The notes beneath the pieces were generated by a model. The model was given only the letters and a program-made list of their open reading frames with translations, had not been told where the DNA came from and made no database searches. Below are positions 11,198 through 26,100 of a DNA stretch of 64,000 nucleotides, in pieces (the first letter of the stretch is position 1; the number at the start of each line of letters is the position of its first letter). The translations under genes were made by a program, and so were the position numbers. Source of the DNA: Patiria pectinifera (lineage: Eukaryota > Echinodermata > Asteroidea > Valvatida > Asterinidae). The DNA lies in contig CM057135.1 in the NCBI GenBank assembly GCA_029964075.1, positions 29,439,366-29,503,365 on the forward strand, read 5' to 3'.

Positions 11198-14100
11198 GTG
11201 ATTGGATACTTTTCTTCAATAGCTAGAAAATAGAATAAATGTTAAAACACGATATGATAAAAAGTCATACTTAAATAACCAATATTGGTGAGAAATTATC
11301 ATTCGAATAATCCAGGCATTATAAATTTCATGAAATTGTATGTGAACTTTGGCCCTTGCTATATTTCTTTTGCCCTGGATTTCTTTCTGATTCTAGGGCC
11401 TTTCTAATTCTAATAATTCAATACGACACCAGACTAAAATAATAAGACATGTTTGACTGAAATCTCAGTGGGTGTTTCCATGAAACCTATGTATGTTGTT
11501 GGTTGTCATGTTTGTAATGACCGGTTCATCGTTCTGTTCATCGTCATACTTCATGCGAATGCGATGCGACGTCACAAAGCATTGCGAAATTAGCCGGACT
11601 TGAAATGTGTTTGCAGCGCGATAACTTGCCCTGACGTCACAAATTTGCATTCGTGTTTGCGCCGAGCATGCCGAGTGTGAACCGGCCTTTATATAGATCT
11701 CTGCAGTTCAGTTTAAAAAACAAGTCCATGTTGCAGCAAGTGAGAATGGCTTTTTTTTTTTTGCTTATTCTTTTTTTCACATTTGACAAGTCATGCTAGT
11801 TGCAACGTTGATCCATTTCAAGAACTCCACAGTTTATATTGGTCGTTCATTTCTTGTTAAGTAGTAAACTCTCTGCTTAGGTAATTTATTATTTAGCTTC
11901 ACTTGTCATGCTAGTCCGAGTAACAAGGATTCTACAAATTGCCTTTTTAAACATTTGGTCATAATTTGGCAATAGTAGAATCGGAAGGAATACTTTTCCT
12001 TGGAGTGCCAACAAATTATCGCGCACTCATCGCCCACCAAAACCATAACAATTTTACCCCCCAAAACAGACCCCAAAGTGCCAAATGCACCTCCTTGGGA
12101 TCAGGTAGAGATTGATAATTAAGATGGTGGTTTAATTCCAAGAGCTGCAGTTCATTCGTTGACACATTGAGTCACGATTCATATGAATGGCGAAGCAGTG
12201 ACTTCAAGCCCAGTGTTGATATGATCCCCCGAAGAGCAGTGCGGATTCTGATCGTGTAAGGCCTCTTTTAATTGGGGATGACAAAGTGTGTTTATTTGTG
12301 AAATCCGCATTGACTGGACACCCTTTTTTATGTATTATTGGCTTACACTTTATGATGTAGTCGATCCAATCAGAAGGCAGTAGTTATACATAAAGCAAGG
12401 AAGTTTTTGTTGGAATGTCAGTTCATCGCCATTTTGACGAAGTGACGAATCTGCCCAAAACCAAGATTTTAAGCAGTTTGAGATTTTTGGTTATTTTAAC
12501 ATTTTATGATGTCTTGTATGTACATCATACATGATTACCAAATTACTAGACACAAAATTGTGTACGTTAATTACGCTAATTGCACAAAGTGCCGAATGTG
12601 CAACAACTTATTTTTTTCCGTTTTGACGAAGTGACGAATCTCGTTTCGTCACTTAGTCTCGTTGAATTTACACATGTACTATATTTAGATTTATGTAATC
12701 TCTGCAAGTTGTGTTTTGATGAAGTAACGAATCTGCTTTCAAAAATGTATAAATTTTATATACATGTACACATGCGTGGGACGAACCTGTGTACAAACAC
12801 AATGCTACATACGTTTGACCAAGTAGCATTTCCGTTTTAACGAAGTGACGAATGTCTTTAGTAATATCTTATCCTGATTAAACATGCCTTCATGAAAACA
12901 GAGAAAATTTTTTGGCTATTAACTAAAGGGCTATAGCATCAGTAAAGATATTTTTCAATTTTGGGGGAGAAATGCAGGCGAACATGCAATTTGAAAAATC
13001 AACCAACTTCATACGCGATTTTCTCAAAACTCAGTTTAGCAGCTGATTGCGCAAATTTGTCACTTTGTCAAAATGTTGAAGATTTGTGTGCCATCTAGCT
13101 TGCATTTTTAAATGAAATGCAAGAGTCTATTTCATTATGAATATTACTGTAAATTGAATAGAGGTCTCTCTCAAATGACGTCATTTCCTACAGACCAGCC
13201 ACGTGCACCGGGTTTTTTTAGTGTCAATTTGCATAACGCGCATCGACTGCATTGTATTTCGAACACATTTTGAGCAACAAGCGCGTGTTTGGAACATTTT
13301 CAACACAGCGCAATGCGTGCTTGATTGCGTACAATACGCAGTTGCAGTTCTCCTACAGAGATGGCCGTCTTTGAGAGAGACCTATTACATAGAACTAGAG
13401 GCTACATGTGCAAGTGAGAATTTCTTGGGGTTATTTTTGTGCAGTTTCATTGTAGTGCCTTGTTCAAATTGAGCAACCCTATATCCATCAAAATCAACTC
13501 TTTCTTTTTGCAGTATTTTGATGTCAATCTTAAACCCCAACCATCGCATTGTCCAACTATTGTTGGGATTTTCCCAACTGTAGTTTGGGCCATTGCTATC
13601 CGGTTCGTAAGTGTGACGTCATCTCAACTTACTGTACATGGTGTAGCATGGCACCAATGGAACCGGAAGTTAACGCAACTTGAGTGTTTATCCAATGGGC
13701 GCTCGTAATCAGTGGTGCGTGCGCGTGTATGACGAAGTCACTTACGAACCGGATAGTAACATCCACATTACAAAGAAGAGCCAGTTGGTTTAGTTTGGAT
13801 CTTGGTTTCTCAGTTTTCTGAGGAAATACCCAAGACTTTAGGCTTTAATTTGTACATCTAGTGCTATTTTCAAGACAATGTCATTTACAGATTTATTACT
13901 AAATCTTTTTAAATAGAAACAAGGTTCCCTGAAAAGAATATTGCATCCTGACGCCTTTTTTATTATCTCACTGATGGTCACTTATCGCCAAAATGTTGAA
14001 AAGACATGAATCTGGGACTGAGAAACATTTCCAATTTTGTTAGAAAATACTTTGAAAATGCACTCAACTCGTCATAGACTTTGTACACGACCAAAGAAGT

Positions 14101-17100
14101 GGTGTCTGGATACTTCAATTTTTTCCGGTTCCTCGAACTGTATAGGTTAATAGTATAGCTCAGTTCTTCCATGCCCGTTAACAGAAATTACACAAATTTA
14201 ACCTTTTCCATCCAAAACCCACTTGCTTTTAATTGGGCATTATTGGTATTTAAATTTGTTTGTAACAAAAGTCAAAAGTGTGTTCACAAATGCACATCAG
14301 CTTCAGGCACATGTGTATGTTGCATACATTTTGTACCAGATTTGCTTTGAAGCGTAAAATACATGTTAATCCTAACCTCCCAGCTACCATCAAAATGCAT
14401 CCCCCATTTTGGTGGATTTTGGGGGACTTGGTCCTGCTGGGCTGGTGTGACTAAATATTGATGGAGTTTGATGGACTTGGGTCAGGAGGCCTAAAGCAAA
14501 GCATGCATTGGAAGCAGTGTGATTGATGGATTTTGGCAAACATGGTCCAGTACTTAGTAAAAAAACCAGTAGGGAGTTGGGGTTAAAGCATAAAAAGCAT
14601 TTATATCCATCCTCATAATGGATACTCAACCCCCAGAATGGTGATGGAGTGCTGGTAGCCATACGACTTGCAAAAGTTCTTCACAGCACACTCGCTTGTC
14701 AAGGGAAGAGAAAAATGCCGTATTTGTTTTTAGATCTCAATATTGCAGTATATTAGGTATGACTGAGCTGTAACCATGTAAAACGGCATGTTTCTTCTGA
14801 ATTGCCATTGAACCAAATGCCCTGGATATTTTGCTACAAAGCCAAAAACGAACACTGCATTTAACCAAAGGCACATAATACAGTGTTCTAGCCAGGCATC
14901 AAATAGCGCTAGCACCCGCTACGCTTTCGGAAATAAGCGCTACGCTTAAATCGCGCCGCTACGCTACCGCTACGCTATAAATTTTGGTTGCGAAAAAAAA
15001 ATATCTGCCCTTTGTTCGTATACAAGCGCAGCGACTTTGAGCATTGCGCACTGGCCGTACGACACAGCGAAAAATAAACAACGATCCCACCGCACGTACC
15101 CCGTACGATACCCACGTACCCCGTACGATACCCCTACCGTGATGCTGCGCCACACGCATTCGCTATGATAGCAATAAGCACTTGCTGTTTTGTGCTGCGT
15201 AGATACAGCGCTCCGTACGGACGTACGTGTCACCAACATGTCACGTACAAAGCGCTATGTGGACCACACCATTTTGCGCTATCGGGTGTGCTTCCCTAAG
15301 GTCAATATTTACAAGCATTTCAACTGTTTTAAAATTATAAATAATACTTTTTAACAAGTCCGAAACATATAACTGTTTGAAAATAAGTCCTTCAACGTCG
15401 GAACATAATTTTCGTAAAGGATTTATTCGAGAAACGATGTCCAAAGAAAGGTTAAGCACCCCTACGCCCCGCACGCCGAGCCGGCCGGGCCGGCCGCGGG
15501 CGGGATAGGAAGCAATTCCCGGTGATTATTTCTCATCGTCATTATCTACAATTATATTTTTTAACATAACAAAAATGAGATTTCTCCTTCACATTGTGTT
15601 GTAGCATATTGAAATTGCAATCGCCGACGACTTTTTATGTCTGAGACTGAGACCTCCATGGTTTTACAATTTCTCTCCCTGCCGATCGGATGGTTTTATT
15701 TACAAATGTAAAATCGGAACTACTGCTACTACGGCAGCGCTACACAACACAAGGCTTCTTGAAATATGAAATGTTCATGCGATTTGTTCTCACACTTAAT
15801 ATTGACAAAGTAAATCCCAATTTTTTATAAAACATTGAGGAACTACTAAAAATGGTTAAACATCAGAAAGCATCGATCTTGGAACAACTTATACATTGTA
15901 AACGTAATCTAAAATTTTAAAAACAGAAGAAACTTTACAGGAGCAAGAGTATTAATCATTGAAACAAATAAAACAAAATTTCTTATAATTTTAAACACTT
16001 CTGCTAAAAAAAATCAGGGGAAAGTGGCAGGGAATCGCCTCAGATTGCACCACAGAGCATCTAGAGTCCAAAATTTTGCCGTAAGGGCTCCGCGCTCCAC
16101 GCTCGCATTAGTCGCCGAACCAAAAATTACCCCTGCGCTATAATTTCACCCTGGCTAGAACACTGCCTGTATACAGAAACATCTGGCCCCATGAAAAGGA
16201 ACAGAGGCTGTATTTCATGTTCCGTCCTGAAATTGTTAAAATGCTCAAAACTAAATTTGTTCTTTGTTTCCTTTTCCCTGTTTTGATTGTTGTTGATTTT
16301 TGGTAAAGAGTGCCAAACATGTGAATTGATATTTGTGGAATGAGTTCATCTGTTTGAATTGTTGGCATTTGTGTGGTAGTTTGTAAACCTTGTTTGCCGA
16401 TAGCTCAATCATGTAATGTGTTAAACTGAAGCTTGACCCTGAGCAATGATGGAGCAAATCTTGACACACAAAAAATATTTCAATATGTGGTGCTAAATGA
16501 TTGTCATCCTCATTTTACAGAGTTGCTGAAGTTACTGGATCTGTCCGAAGAACTCATTGGACCCAGCTCTAACAATGCCAGCTCTTTGTCCGTCGGGGTC
16601 TCCATGGGGTCCTGTACCCCAACCAATGGAACCACCTCTGCCGCAGTCAATGCAGACCCCCACCCCGCGGACGCGATGCAGAAGAACAAGCAGCTCACCA
16701 AACTGCTGCAGTTCACCCCACGCAGTGTCGGGGGATCCCCAACAAACACCAACACAGCCAGCGCTAACAACAGCCCCAAGCCCAACCAGGGAGGCGGTAG
16801 CCCTGCAGTGGGTGGGGCTAGTAACCCTATGGCCAACAGCTTAGCAGCTACAGGCTCCACTGGCATGACTATGGGGTCCTTCCCAGGCCATACCCAGACT
16901 GGCAGGACAGTACCCAATGTGACCAGCTCCCCCATGGTAGCCAACACCATGGTCAGCTTCTCCACGGCCGCTTTCTCTTCGACGCCCCAGCTGAACGCAA
17001 GTGCAAACTCGCCGGGCAACCTCATCTCCAGTGCCAGTCAGGCAATGATGAACGGACCCTACTCTATAAATAGTGCAAATAACTTAGTGGGCGTTCGGAA

Positions 17101-20100
17101 CACTGTCACAAATAGCACGGCCATGATGGTCACCCAAAACGCTGTCAGCCAGTCATCGCAGGTTCCCATGCTGGGCAATATGACGTCGGCCAACCCACAA
17201 AACCCATTGCAGAAGGTAAATGTCTAACCTAACAAAAAACTTAAAAGGCATCCCATTTGATTTTATATGAAGTTTTCTTGTATAAATATATAATTGATGC
17301 GTATAAATATGTAATTGATGGTACATTTGCAGCGCTGATTCACCTAATTTGCATATTTGATTACAGATTGGAAGGCCCTCAAGCACCCCTCCTGTCGGCC
17401 AGTCCAACCTCACCAATCCCTTTCAGGTCTTCTCCTCAGTGGGCTCCACCGCCTCAACTCCTTCCCTTCAATTGAACGCCATGTCCACATACACACCCAC
17501 CAGCGCCACCACAACTCTCTCAGGTGGCAGCGGCGGTGGCGGCAGTATCCTGGACAGCCTGAACATGCCCAACGTCAACATGACCCCCAACCTGGCCAAT
17601 AACCTGGCGGCCAGCCTGCCGGGTAATCTGACTGGTGTGACAGCAGCCGGCGCCAACCTGCCCAACATGGCCGGCGGCATGCACGGCAACATGGTCGGGG
17701 GCTTCAACTCCTCGGGGAACCTGGGCGGCAATCTTGCCGGCAACCTGCCCTCGTCCAGTCTGCCGTCCAACATCACCAGCAATGTGCCTGGCAACATGGC
17801 TGGAAACATGGCAAGCAATGTCAATATGAATATTTCAGGTGGCATTTCTATGGTAAGCGGGTTGCTCTGCTTTCCTACCTCCCTCTCTCTCTCCCGTTCT
17901 TTCTTTAACTGCCCACCCTGTCTCAGCTACTCTAAACTTCTACTCAAGCTTTACTAACGTCATGCTTTCATGTGTGCATAGCTTCAAAAAAAAAAATCAG
18001 AGTTTCAAAGTTAATTTCACGACTTTAGTTTAATCTGGCACAAGTTTCAGTGCACTATCAAGCCTGTGTCGAGATTTTGTGCAGTCAGAAAACTCTACTC
18101 ATCTAAACATTCAAGTTGCCAAATCAGCTGTTTTGATCAGATGCTGATATAACATATGACTTTCTCTTCCACTGCTGCTTTGGACTGTTTACATCACATG
18201 TATTTATCATAGTTTCTATGTTTATGTCAGCACTTGAATGAACATTTCCTAATGTTGTCTGGGATTTGTTTTTTTCAATCACAGGGAGGCATCAGCCAAG
18301 GTGCTCAGCCTGCCATGCCTGGTACCCAGCCTGGGGCGGCCGGTGGGACCCAGACCTCCCAAGCCGACCTGGGCAAGCGCAAGCTGATCCAGCAGCAGTT
18401 GGTGCTGCTGCTGCACGCACACAAGTGCCAGCGGCGGGAGAACCAGGCCAACGGGGAGAACAAGCAGTGCGGCCTGCCCCACTGCCGCACCATGAAGAAC
18501 GTGCTCAACCACATGACCAATTGCCAAGAGGGAAAGTCTTGCCAAGGTGAGTGGTGGTCTGACAATCCTCTTGAAAATCGGATATGCTTGAAACATTCCC
18601 ATTCAAATGAGTAAAATGAGTACTTTCTCATTCAGGTCAGCCCTGAAATACAGGGTGTTCCCATACTGAAAAGCTGATCTCTACATGCATACTGACTATG
18701 AGAGTCCTTCAAGTTAACATGTTGACAAAAATAAAAAATTTTAATAACTTGATTTTTTTTTCTTTTTCTGCAGTTGCCCACTGTGCCTCATCAAGGCAGA
18801 TTATCACTCACTGGAAGAACTGCACACGTAGTGACTGTCCAGTTTGCTTGCCACTCAAGCATGCGTCCGACCGACGACACGGTAACTATCATAAGAAATC
18901 TTGGAAGTTTGGGCCATGCAGACTGTAATGCTGAAATAAGCATAAAGGAAATTTTAAAAAACATCGGATAATGAAGTTGAGAAAACCTATCTGTGGGTAT
19001 TGAAATTAGACATTTTGCATGCTAGATATTGTTATAGTTTGGAACAATTTGCAATGTGAGCATGACCAAAAAAATAATTCATTTAAAAGTTAAGAATGTT
19101 GCTAATTTAGATTCCTAGCTTTTGAACTCTGTCCTAGAGTTCATTGATTGGAGTTTGTTGGTACACATTTCAAATGCCTTTAAATTAAAACGCACTCTTT
19201 TTGCAATTCAATCTTCAAGCAGAGAAATTGTTGCACAGCGCCATGGCCGGCCCTTTGCCTGGCTCCACTGCCATCACCACAACCATTGATCAGAACTCAA
19301 TGCAGCGGGCCTACCAGGCACTGGGCATCCCGTACAACACCAAGAATCAGACCAGGCCACCGGGAATGCCGAACACTCTCAGTAAGTAGAATTATAAGAC
19401 TTTAGGTCTACTCAAGTTTTAAAAAGCCTTCTAAATATAAGGCATTGTTCCGTTTAAAATGTGTATATAGTAGACATCAGATGCATTTTCATGGTACTGA
19501 CATCCAGTAACACATTCTCCCTCATGTTATTGTGCAGATACCTCTGGTAATGTGCCGGGTGCTTTCACTGGTCCCCTGACCAACGCTGGTGCCCAGCAGC
19601 AGACAGAGGCCATGCTGCAGTCCTTCAATCCCGGCGGCAACAATGGCGGCAATGCTGGCCCCAACATGGGCATTGCAATGCCCATCAGCGGCACCACGCA
19701 GCCTTGGCAGCAGTTTGTCACCCAGGATTTGCGGAATCACCTTGTCTTTAAATTGTGAGTAAACAATTCTGGCAACAGTTCTGGTAAAGAATTCACCCAT
19801 AGTGGGCTCTTCTTCAGAAACTGGAATTTTAAGTTCCTGAAGTAAAATATTTTCAAACATCCATCATAACCTTATTTAAAAGTTGACGATATAAATCTAA
19901 TCTTGTTAACCGAGATTATGTTAACATGTTTACTTCGTTTTGATCTATCCTACAGAGTTCAAGCAATATTTCCTTCGCCGGACCCCCAGGCCATGAAGGA
20001 CAAGCGAATGGGGAACCTAGTGGCCTATGCCCGCAAAGTAGAAAAGGACATGTACGAGCAAGCCAGTAGTAGGGTAAGTGCTGGACAAAACTTGAGCTGT

Positions 20101-23100
20101 GCCCAGTCACTCAAAATACCAAAGTAACATTGGGAGATTAAAATGCTAATTACCCCACCAAGTGATATCCAATATGAAGTTGAAACTTGTTGGTTGTTGC
20201 TTATGCTGCAACCATTTACTCTGGCTTTTAAGTAGTTTTCATTTTTTTTTTTTATGTTAATTGTATCTTTTATGTAACAGGAGGAATACTATCACCTCTT
20301 GGCTGAAAAGATTTACAAGATCCAGAAGGAGTTGGAGGAGAAGCGACAGAAGCGGATGCAGGAGACAGGAGGTACCAACGCTGCTGGAGGAGGTGGCATC
20401 CCAACAACAGCAGCGGCAGCACTGGCCCAGCTACAACCTCCTCAGCCACTGACTCAGCCCAGATTGCCCACACAGAGTACGTCACTTTTACAATTGCCTC
20501 ATTTAGATCAGGATTCCAGATTTGTAGGGTATTAAACTGTTGCACGCAAAAGTGTTTGGGTAATTAAACAGTTTGTGGTTTCTCTGAAGATCTGAGTTTA
20601 TTTTTTTTATCTCTTTCCGTAGATGGTCCGATGAGCGTTGCTCCAGCCACCCCGGCCCCACCCTCTGTCGGCCCCAACTCAGTCCCCCAGATGTTGACTC
20701 CCCCCTCCAGCATGGCCCCCGCCAGCCAGCTCACCAACCAGCTCACCAACCAGATCACTCAGAACCCCTTCACCCAATTCCCCCCGCTGCCCACCACGGC
20801 CAACAACAACGGCAACAAGCAGCCCCCGTCCAATCTGGGCATGCAGGTACTGACCCCGCAATCACAACAGCCGCAGCAGCAGCAGCCTTCGATGCCAGCT
20901 ACGCCACAGTCGCAGGCAAGCCAAGTTGGCAAACAGGTATGAACCAGCTCTGTTGTATTCTACAACCCTTTGATCTTTAATCATTGTGGATACACTTACA
21001 TTTCAGTTCCTGGAAATAGTATTGCTGGATGATGTATTTTTGGAAAATGAGTAAGTTTTAGTGCATTTATATCAGTGTGAGATACGAGGTTTAGAACGAC
21101 ACATGAATAATTCAACTCTTGTATAATAAAAAAAAAAATGTTCTCATTTTCTTTGCAGGGGATCATAGGCAGTGCTAACTCCACCCCTCCAACGCAGACG
21201 GTGGGTGTGAACTTGCCGCAACCCAATGCCATGGCCCCCAACACCACTACTGATTCTGCGCTGGCAGAGGCAAATCAACAGGTGAGGATTCCAACATAGC
21301 TCTGCTAAGTTCAGGAGATTGGTACAGATACCCTACCTTCCAAACGAATCTCCTGATGATTTGTTGTTTATGAGTGGCTCAAAAGGCAAATCTCATGAAG
21401 CTCCTTAACACAAACATTTTCTAAGCACAGAAAATATAGGCTCAGCAGAAGCAGGTAACCAGCCAAAATTCCATGTAATGTTTACTGCCCGTGACTGGTA
21501 ATCGGTAGATTTGTGCTTAAAGCATAATTTTACTAAGCGCTGTTTTCTGCTGAACAGATATTTTAAGGTGGGTCCGGGTCTCCACACCCTAGCCACTGTT
21601 GTAAGTGGGGAAAGTTTCTTCAAATTTCTGAGAAGACTTTGGTCTTGGGAGAAGCCTGTCACACCAATGTTGCATGTTTGATTCCAAACAGGTTCAGCCA
21701 GCCACCATTGGCAAGCAGCCACCTTCCACCGAGCAGACTGCCCAGCCCTCCTCTGAGACCACCACACCCGCCGCCACGCCCCAGCCCAAGCAGGAGCCAG
21801 CCCTGACCCCCAAGGGAGGCAAGCAGACCCCGGCAGGGCCATCCAGCTTGGAATCGGGAGTCAAACAGGAACCCGGCGACAACGGCAACCTATTCACCTG
21901 CGGTTTCAACAGCGCGGCCCCCTCCCAGCCGGACGGCATGAGCGGAGTTGGGAAAGGCAGTGGCAAGGGCTCTGGCAAGGCTGGTAATGGCAAGGCCGGT
22001 AACGGCAAGGCTGGTAACGGCAAGGTTTTGATAAAGCAGGAACCAGGCGAGAACCAGGACGTAGTGGTGAAGTCAGAACCGGGCCAATCGGCCAGTTCAC
22101 AGGTGCAGCAGAAGCAGCCTGTCAAGACTGAGCCAACTAAAGCCCCTAGGTCAAAGAAAGGTAATTAGCCTTTACTATATACAAGTAATTTACTTTTGAG
22201 TCTTTTGTAACACAGCACAGTCTTTTGCATCAAGACGATCTCTTGCAACAACTCAATAAAATGTACTTTTGAAAGTTGGCTTTTCGTTTTGTCTCATGAA
22301 AACAACTCCTTTTGTGCGTCCGGGCCAATTTTCATGAGGTAGGCAATACCGCATTTCTATGTCTTTTTTTGGTCAACCGACTTTAAATTGCAAAATATTC
22401 AAGGAGGTTTAGTTAACATAAACCCTGTCTGATGTTTTTTCCCACTTGCAATAGTTTTCAAGCCGGATGAGCTTCGGCAAGCCTTGATGCCAACCCTGGA
22501 GAAGCTTTACCGTCAGAATCCGGAGTCCCTTCCCTTCCAGCAGCCGGTGGATCCCAAGACCTTGCAAATACCGGTTTGTGCTGATCCCTGTTTTGTTCTT
22601 TGTCCTCAGTTGTTCTGAGAAAAAGCTCAGCTACCCATGCCTTGAGAAGATACCTTGTGCCTGTTGTGATATTAAAAATGGAAAACTTTTAATTTGGCAG
22701 TTAATATGAGTACTTTGCTCCCTTTTCCTCTTTTTTTCCGATACAAACTGTGTGACTGATATGAGTTTTTGTAGTTTGTGATGACTAACAGCCTATCATT
22801 TCCACATCTTTTTCCTGCCTGGTTAGCAGCCAGTGGTGTGAGTCTGCATGCTGGAATGGTTCTGTCACATTTTTCTTTCTGTAAAATTAGGATCTTGCTT
22901 TTTGACACCGCGGTAGTCTTGCTCAACCAAATTCGGCAGTGCCCAAAACGCTACTGATAAAAGGTGTTTTTTTCGCCATGCTTCAAAAGATAAAATGCCA
23001 GCACTTGTCTTTGTTTTTGTCAACTACCACTCAGCCTAAGAACTCCCCCGTCAACGGAACTCGAGCCAAGAAACCCAACCCCAAACCCTGTGAGGTATGT

Positions 23101-26100
23101 CTTTTCCCCCTACAAGTTTTTTTTTTTTGGCTGTCGCCACCACCGACACCACCAACCCCTTCCTCGGCTGGACTGGGACGCGCTGGTCTTGAGCTGCGCT
23201 CGGACGAGTTCCGTTCACGAGAAAGCTGTCAGTGTTGTAGTATTCGTCTTGCATGTTGCTAGAAGCTTGTGTGCTTGTGCTTAGCTTGGTACTAGACTCG
23301 CTAACAGGGTTGTGTGTGTAATGGGAATAACTAATGGACAAGTATTGTGATGTATCAGGTTGTTTAGTACTGGTTGGCAATGAATTCCGTTAACCTCAAA
23401 ACTAAAAACGGAATAGTTTTGTGATCTATTGCTTGTGAGTACACAAAATATAATCTGTTTTGTAACTTATCACTCATAAAAGCTATATTTGATAGCCATT
23501 CAAATATAGTATAGCATTCACAACCAATTCATCACAGTGGTTGTCAAAGGTGAAACATTGCACACACTTCCCTTCAACTAACAAGAGCAAAAAAGAAACA
23601 GCCAAAAATATTCATCTATTTTGCGGTATTTTTTCTGTTGAATTTTACTCCTCCAGGACTACTTTGACATCGTGAGGCAGCCCATGGACCTGTCCACCAT
23701 CAAGCACAAGCTGGACACCGGGGTGTACCAGAACCCCTGGCAGTATGTGGACGATGTCTGGCTGATGCTGGAGAATGCCTGGCTGTACAACCGTAAGACG
23801 TCCCGCGTCTACAAGTACTGCTCCAAGCTCGCGGAGGTATTTGAGACTGAGATTGACCCTGTCATGCAGATGCTGGGGTACTGCTGTGGCCACAAGGTAG
23901 GCATCCAAGCACTCTATCTTACCCCCACCCTTAAGCCCCACCCTTCTCAATGTCTTGATTTTTTTAGGGGATAAGGGAACTGTAATTCTTCCTCTGAAAA
24001 CAAGTGCTAGTTTGAATGATTCTGACAGCAGTATTGTTTTACCGCTTCCCTGTTTGCAGTTTGTTTTCCACCCGCAAGTGTTGTGCTGTTATGGCAAGCA
24101 GCTCTGTACCATCCCGCGTGACGCTGCGTATTGGAGCTATCAGAACAGGTAAGAATTCAAAATGCAAAATCATTTTTATGCTCGGAAGCGAGCATAACAA
24201 TAGTAGGTTTTTGTTGGGGGGGGGGCGATTTTAGTCTAGTTTGAGGAGCAAATGGCAAAATGAAAAGTTGTCAGGGGAAAAAAGTTTCAATATTTAATTT
24301 CTGTGGAACACTGATTTTCATGATATATTTTCATCATTACTCCAAGAAAATTTGGTCGGAGAAGAATGATCCTCATGAGTATGTTTGTGATTTCCTTTTT
24401 CTAGGTATCACTTTTGTGAGAAATGCTTCAATGAGATCGAGGGTGACTCAGTGACATTGGGAGATGACCCAACGCAGTCACAGACGTAAGTAGACTCGCT
24501 TGTCTTGAACGTAATTTCGCAGGTAATTTTCACGTCTGTTGAAGATACTAGATCAGGGCTTCACCCTTCTAACACTCTTCTGTCAAAAAATGACAAACTA
24601 ATCTGAATGACTTTTCCTACCTTTTCAGTCCCGTACTGTGGATATCCCATTAAAGTCTTGCACCCAGGATACCCCAGGTTATAGGGTTACACACACATAA
24701 ATGAACCCGAAACCCAGTCTGTTCTAAGAAGATGTCGTCGTGAACATTAATGAATGTGGTCTGTCTAAATGGGCTAACTGTACACATTATGAAATGAGGC
24801 AACATTGAACTTATTATGACCCATTCGTCCCTGTACTGCCCCAAAGCGCCCTGCCGGTTGCTTCCTATAACGCCCCGAACCGCCCAACACTCTGGGGTTT
24901 TTTTTTATTCATCAAGGATTAAATACAGTGTAGTACAATGTATCACAAGTTCTAATGGGTTTAATGACGAACTTTTATCACGATTTTATGTGCACTACTT
25001 TTTGTCAAACTCGAAACATAACTAGTGCTACTAACCCCCCATTAGTTTATGTACATACCTAATGGTACAAAACCCAGTTAGTTTTGTAATTGTTGGGTTA
25101 ATCAGAAATCTATTACTTGCTCAAACGTATGCCAGTATACTTCATGAACTACGTGTGAATTTGACACTAGTAATATATCGGCATTGTTGGATTCACTGCT
25201 GGGTTCTGAAAATGTGTTTCATAGAATCTTTCAGTAGTTTCGTAAAATTAGGGCTGTGTATTGGAACTGGGTACCCGAGTACTCTGCCTTTCATGTCAGG
25301 AATCGGTTCCAGATTATGGGATCGGGTACACGTAGCCGACTTTACAAATTACTTTAATAGTAACTTCTCAGACAATGAAAAAGAGAGGTTGTGAATGTCA
25401 TGTGTGGATAATTTTCAAAATGAAAGCCAGGCTACGTGGGAAAAACAAAAGAGATATCACGTTTATGACTCTCGTGAAAATTCCACTTTTCACCTTTTCA
25501 GCTAAAGACCTCACTGTTCACACTTGTATCTTGCTGCATTGATGTGGCAGTATCAATGTACGGAACTTTATGAAAAATCTGAACAGCAACTTCTGAGATA
25601 TGAATTTTGGGGTTAGGCTTCTTTAACAAGTTCCCGGGTACCTGTTTGGTTTTTTTTTTGGTTTTTTTGTGGTTTTTTTTCGTTTTGGTACCCAGTTCCC
25701 ATATTATCTGTAAATGCACACCCCTATCGTAAATGCAAGCAGGCTGCACATGATTGATAGATTTACAGATGCGCCAACATTCCCAGCATACTTTGGTTTT
25801 CTCAGGAAATGCCCCCTTGTTGGCCATACCAAGGAATACATATTCCTAGATAAGCTAAAAACACCTTTGTGAAGAAATTTGTCTTTGCGAGAGATTGGAT
25901 GGCATAGTAAAGTGTGAGCACTGACTGGCTTACTTGTCGGAAGTAATAGATTTCTGGTAACGCTTAACTGTTTGCACTTACTCCAATAGGTTCTGGTGGA
26001 CTGGCAATGAAACAAGGTTCAACCATTCTAAGCAACTGGAAAGGTAAACACAGTGGGTCACTAGGTTGAATGCCTCTCAAACATAGAAGGGGATGCCATC

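Noticed and set aside
14881-16165. Search for an intact transposase in the 1.3-kb hAT-like element
   Set aside because: The longest frames are under 90 codons with no catalytic or dimerisation motif, so it is called non-autonomous.
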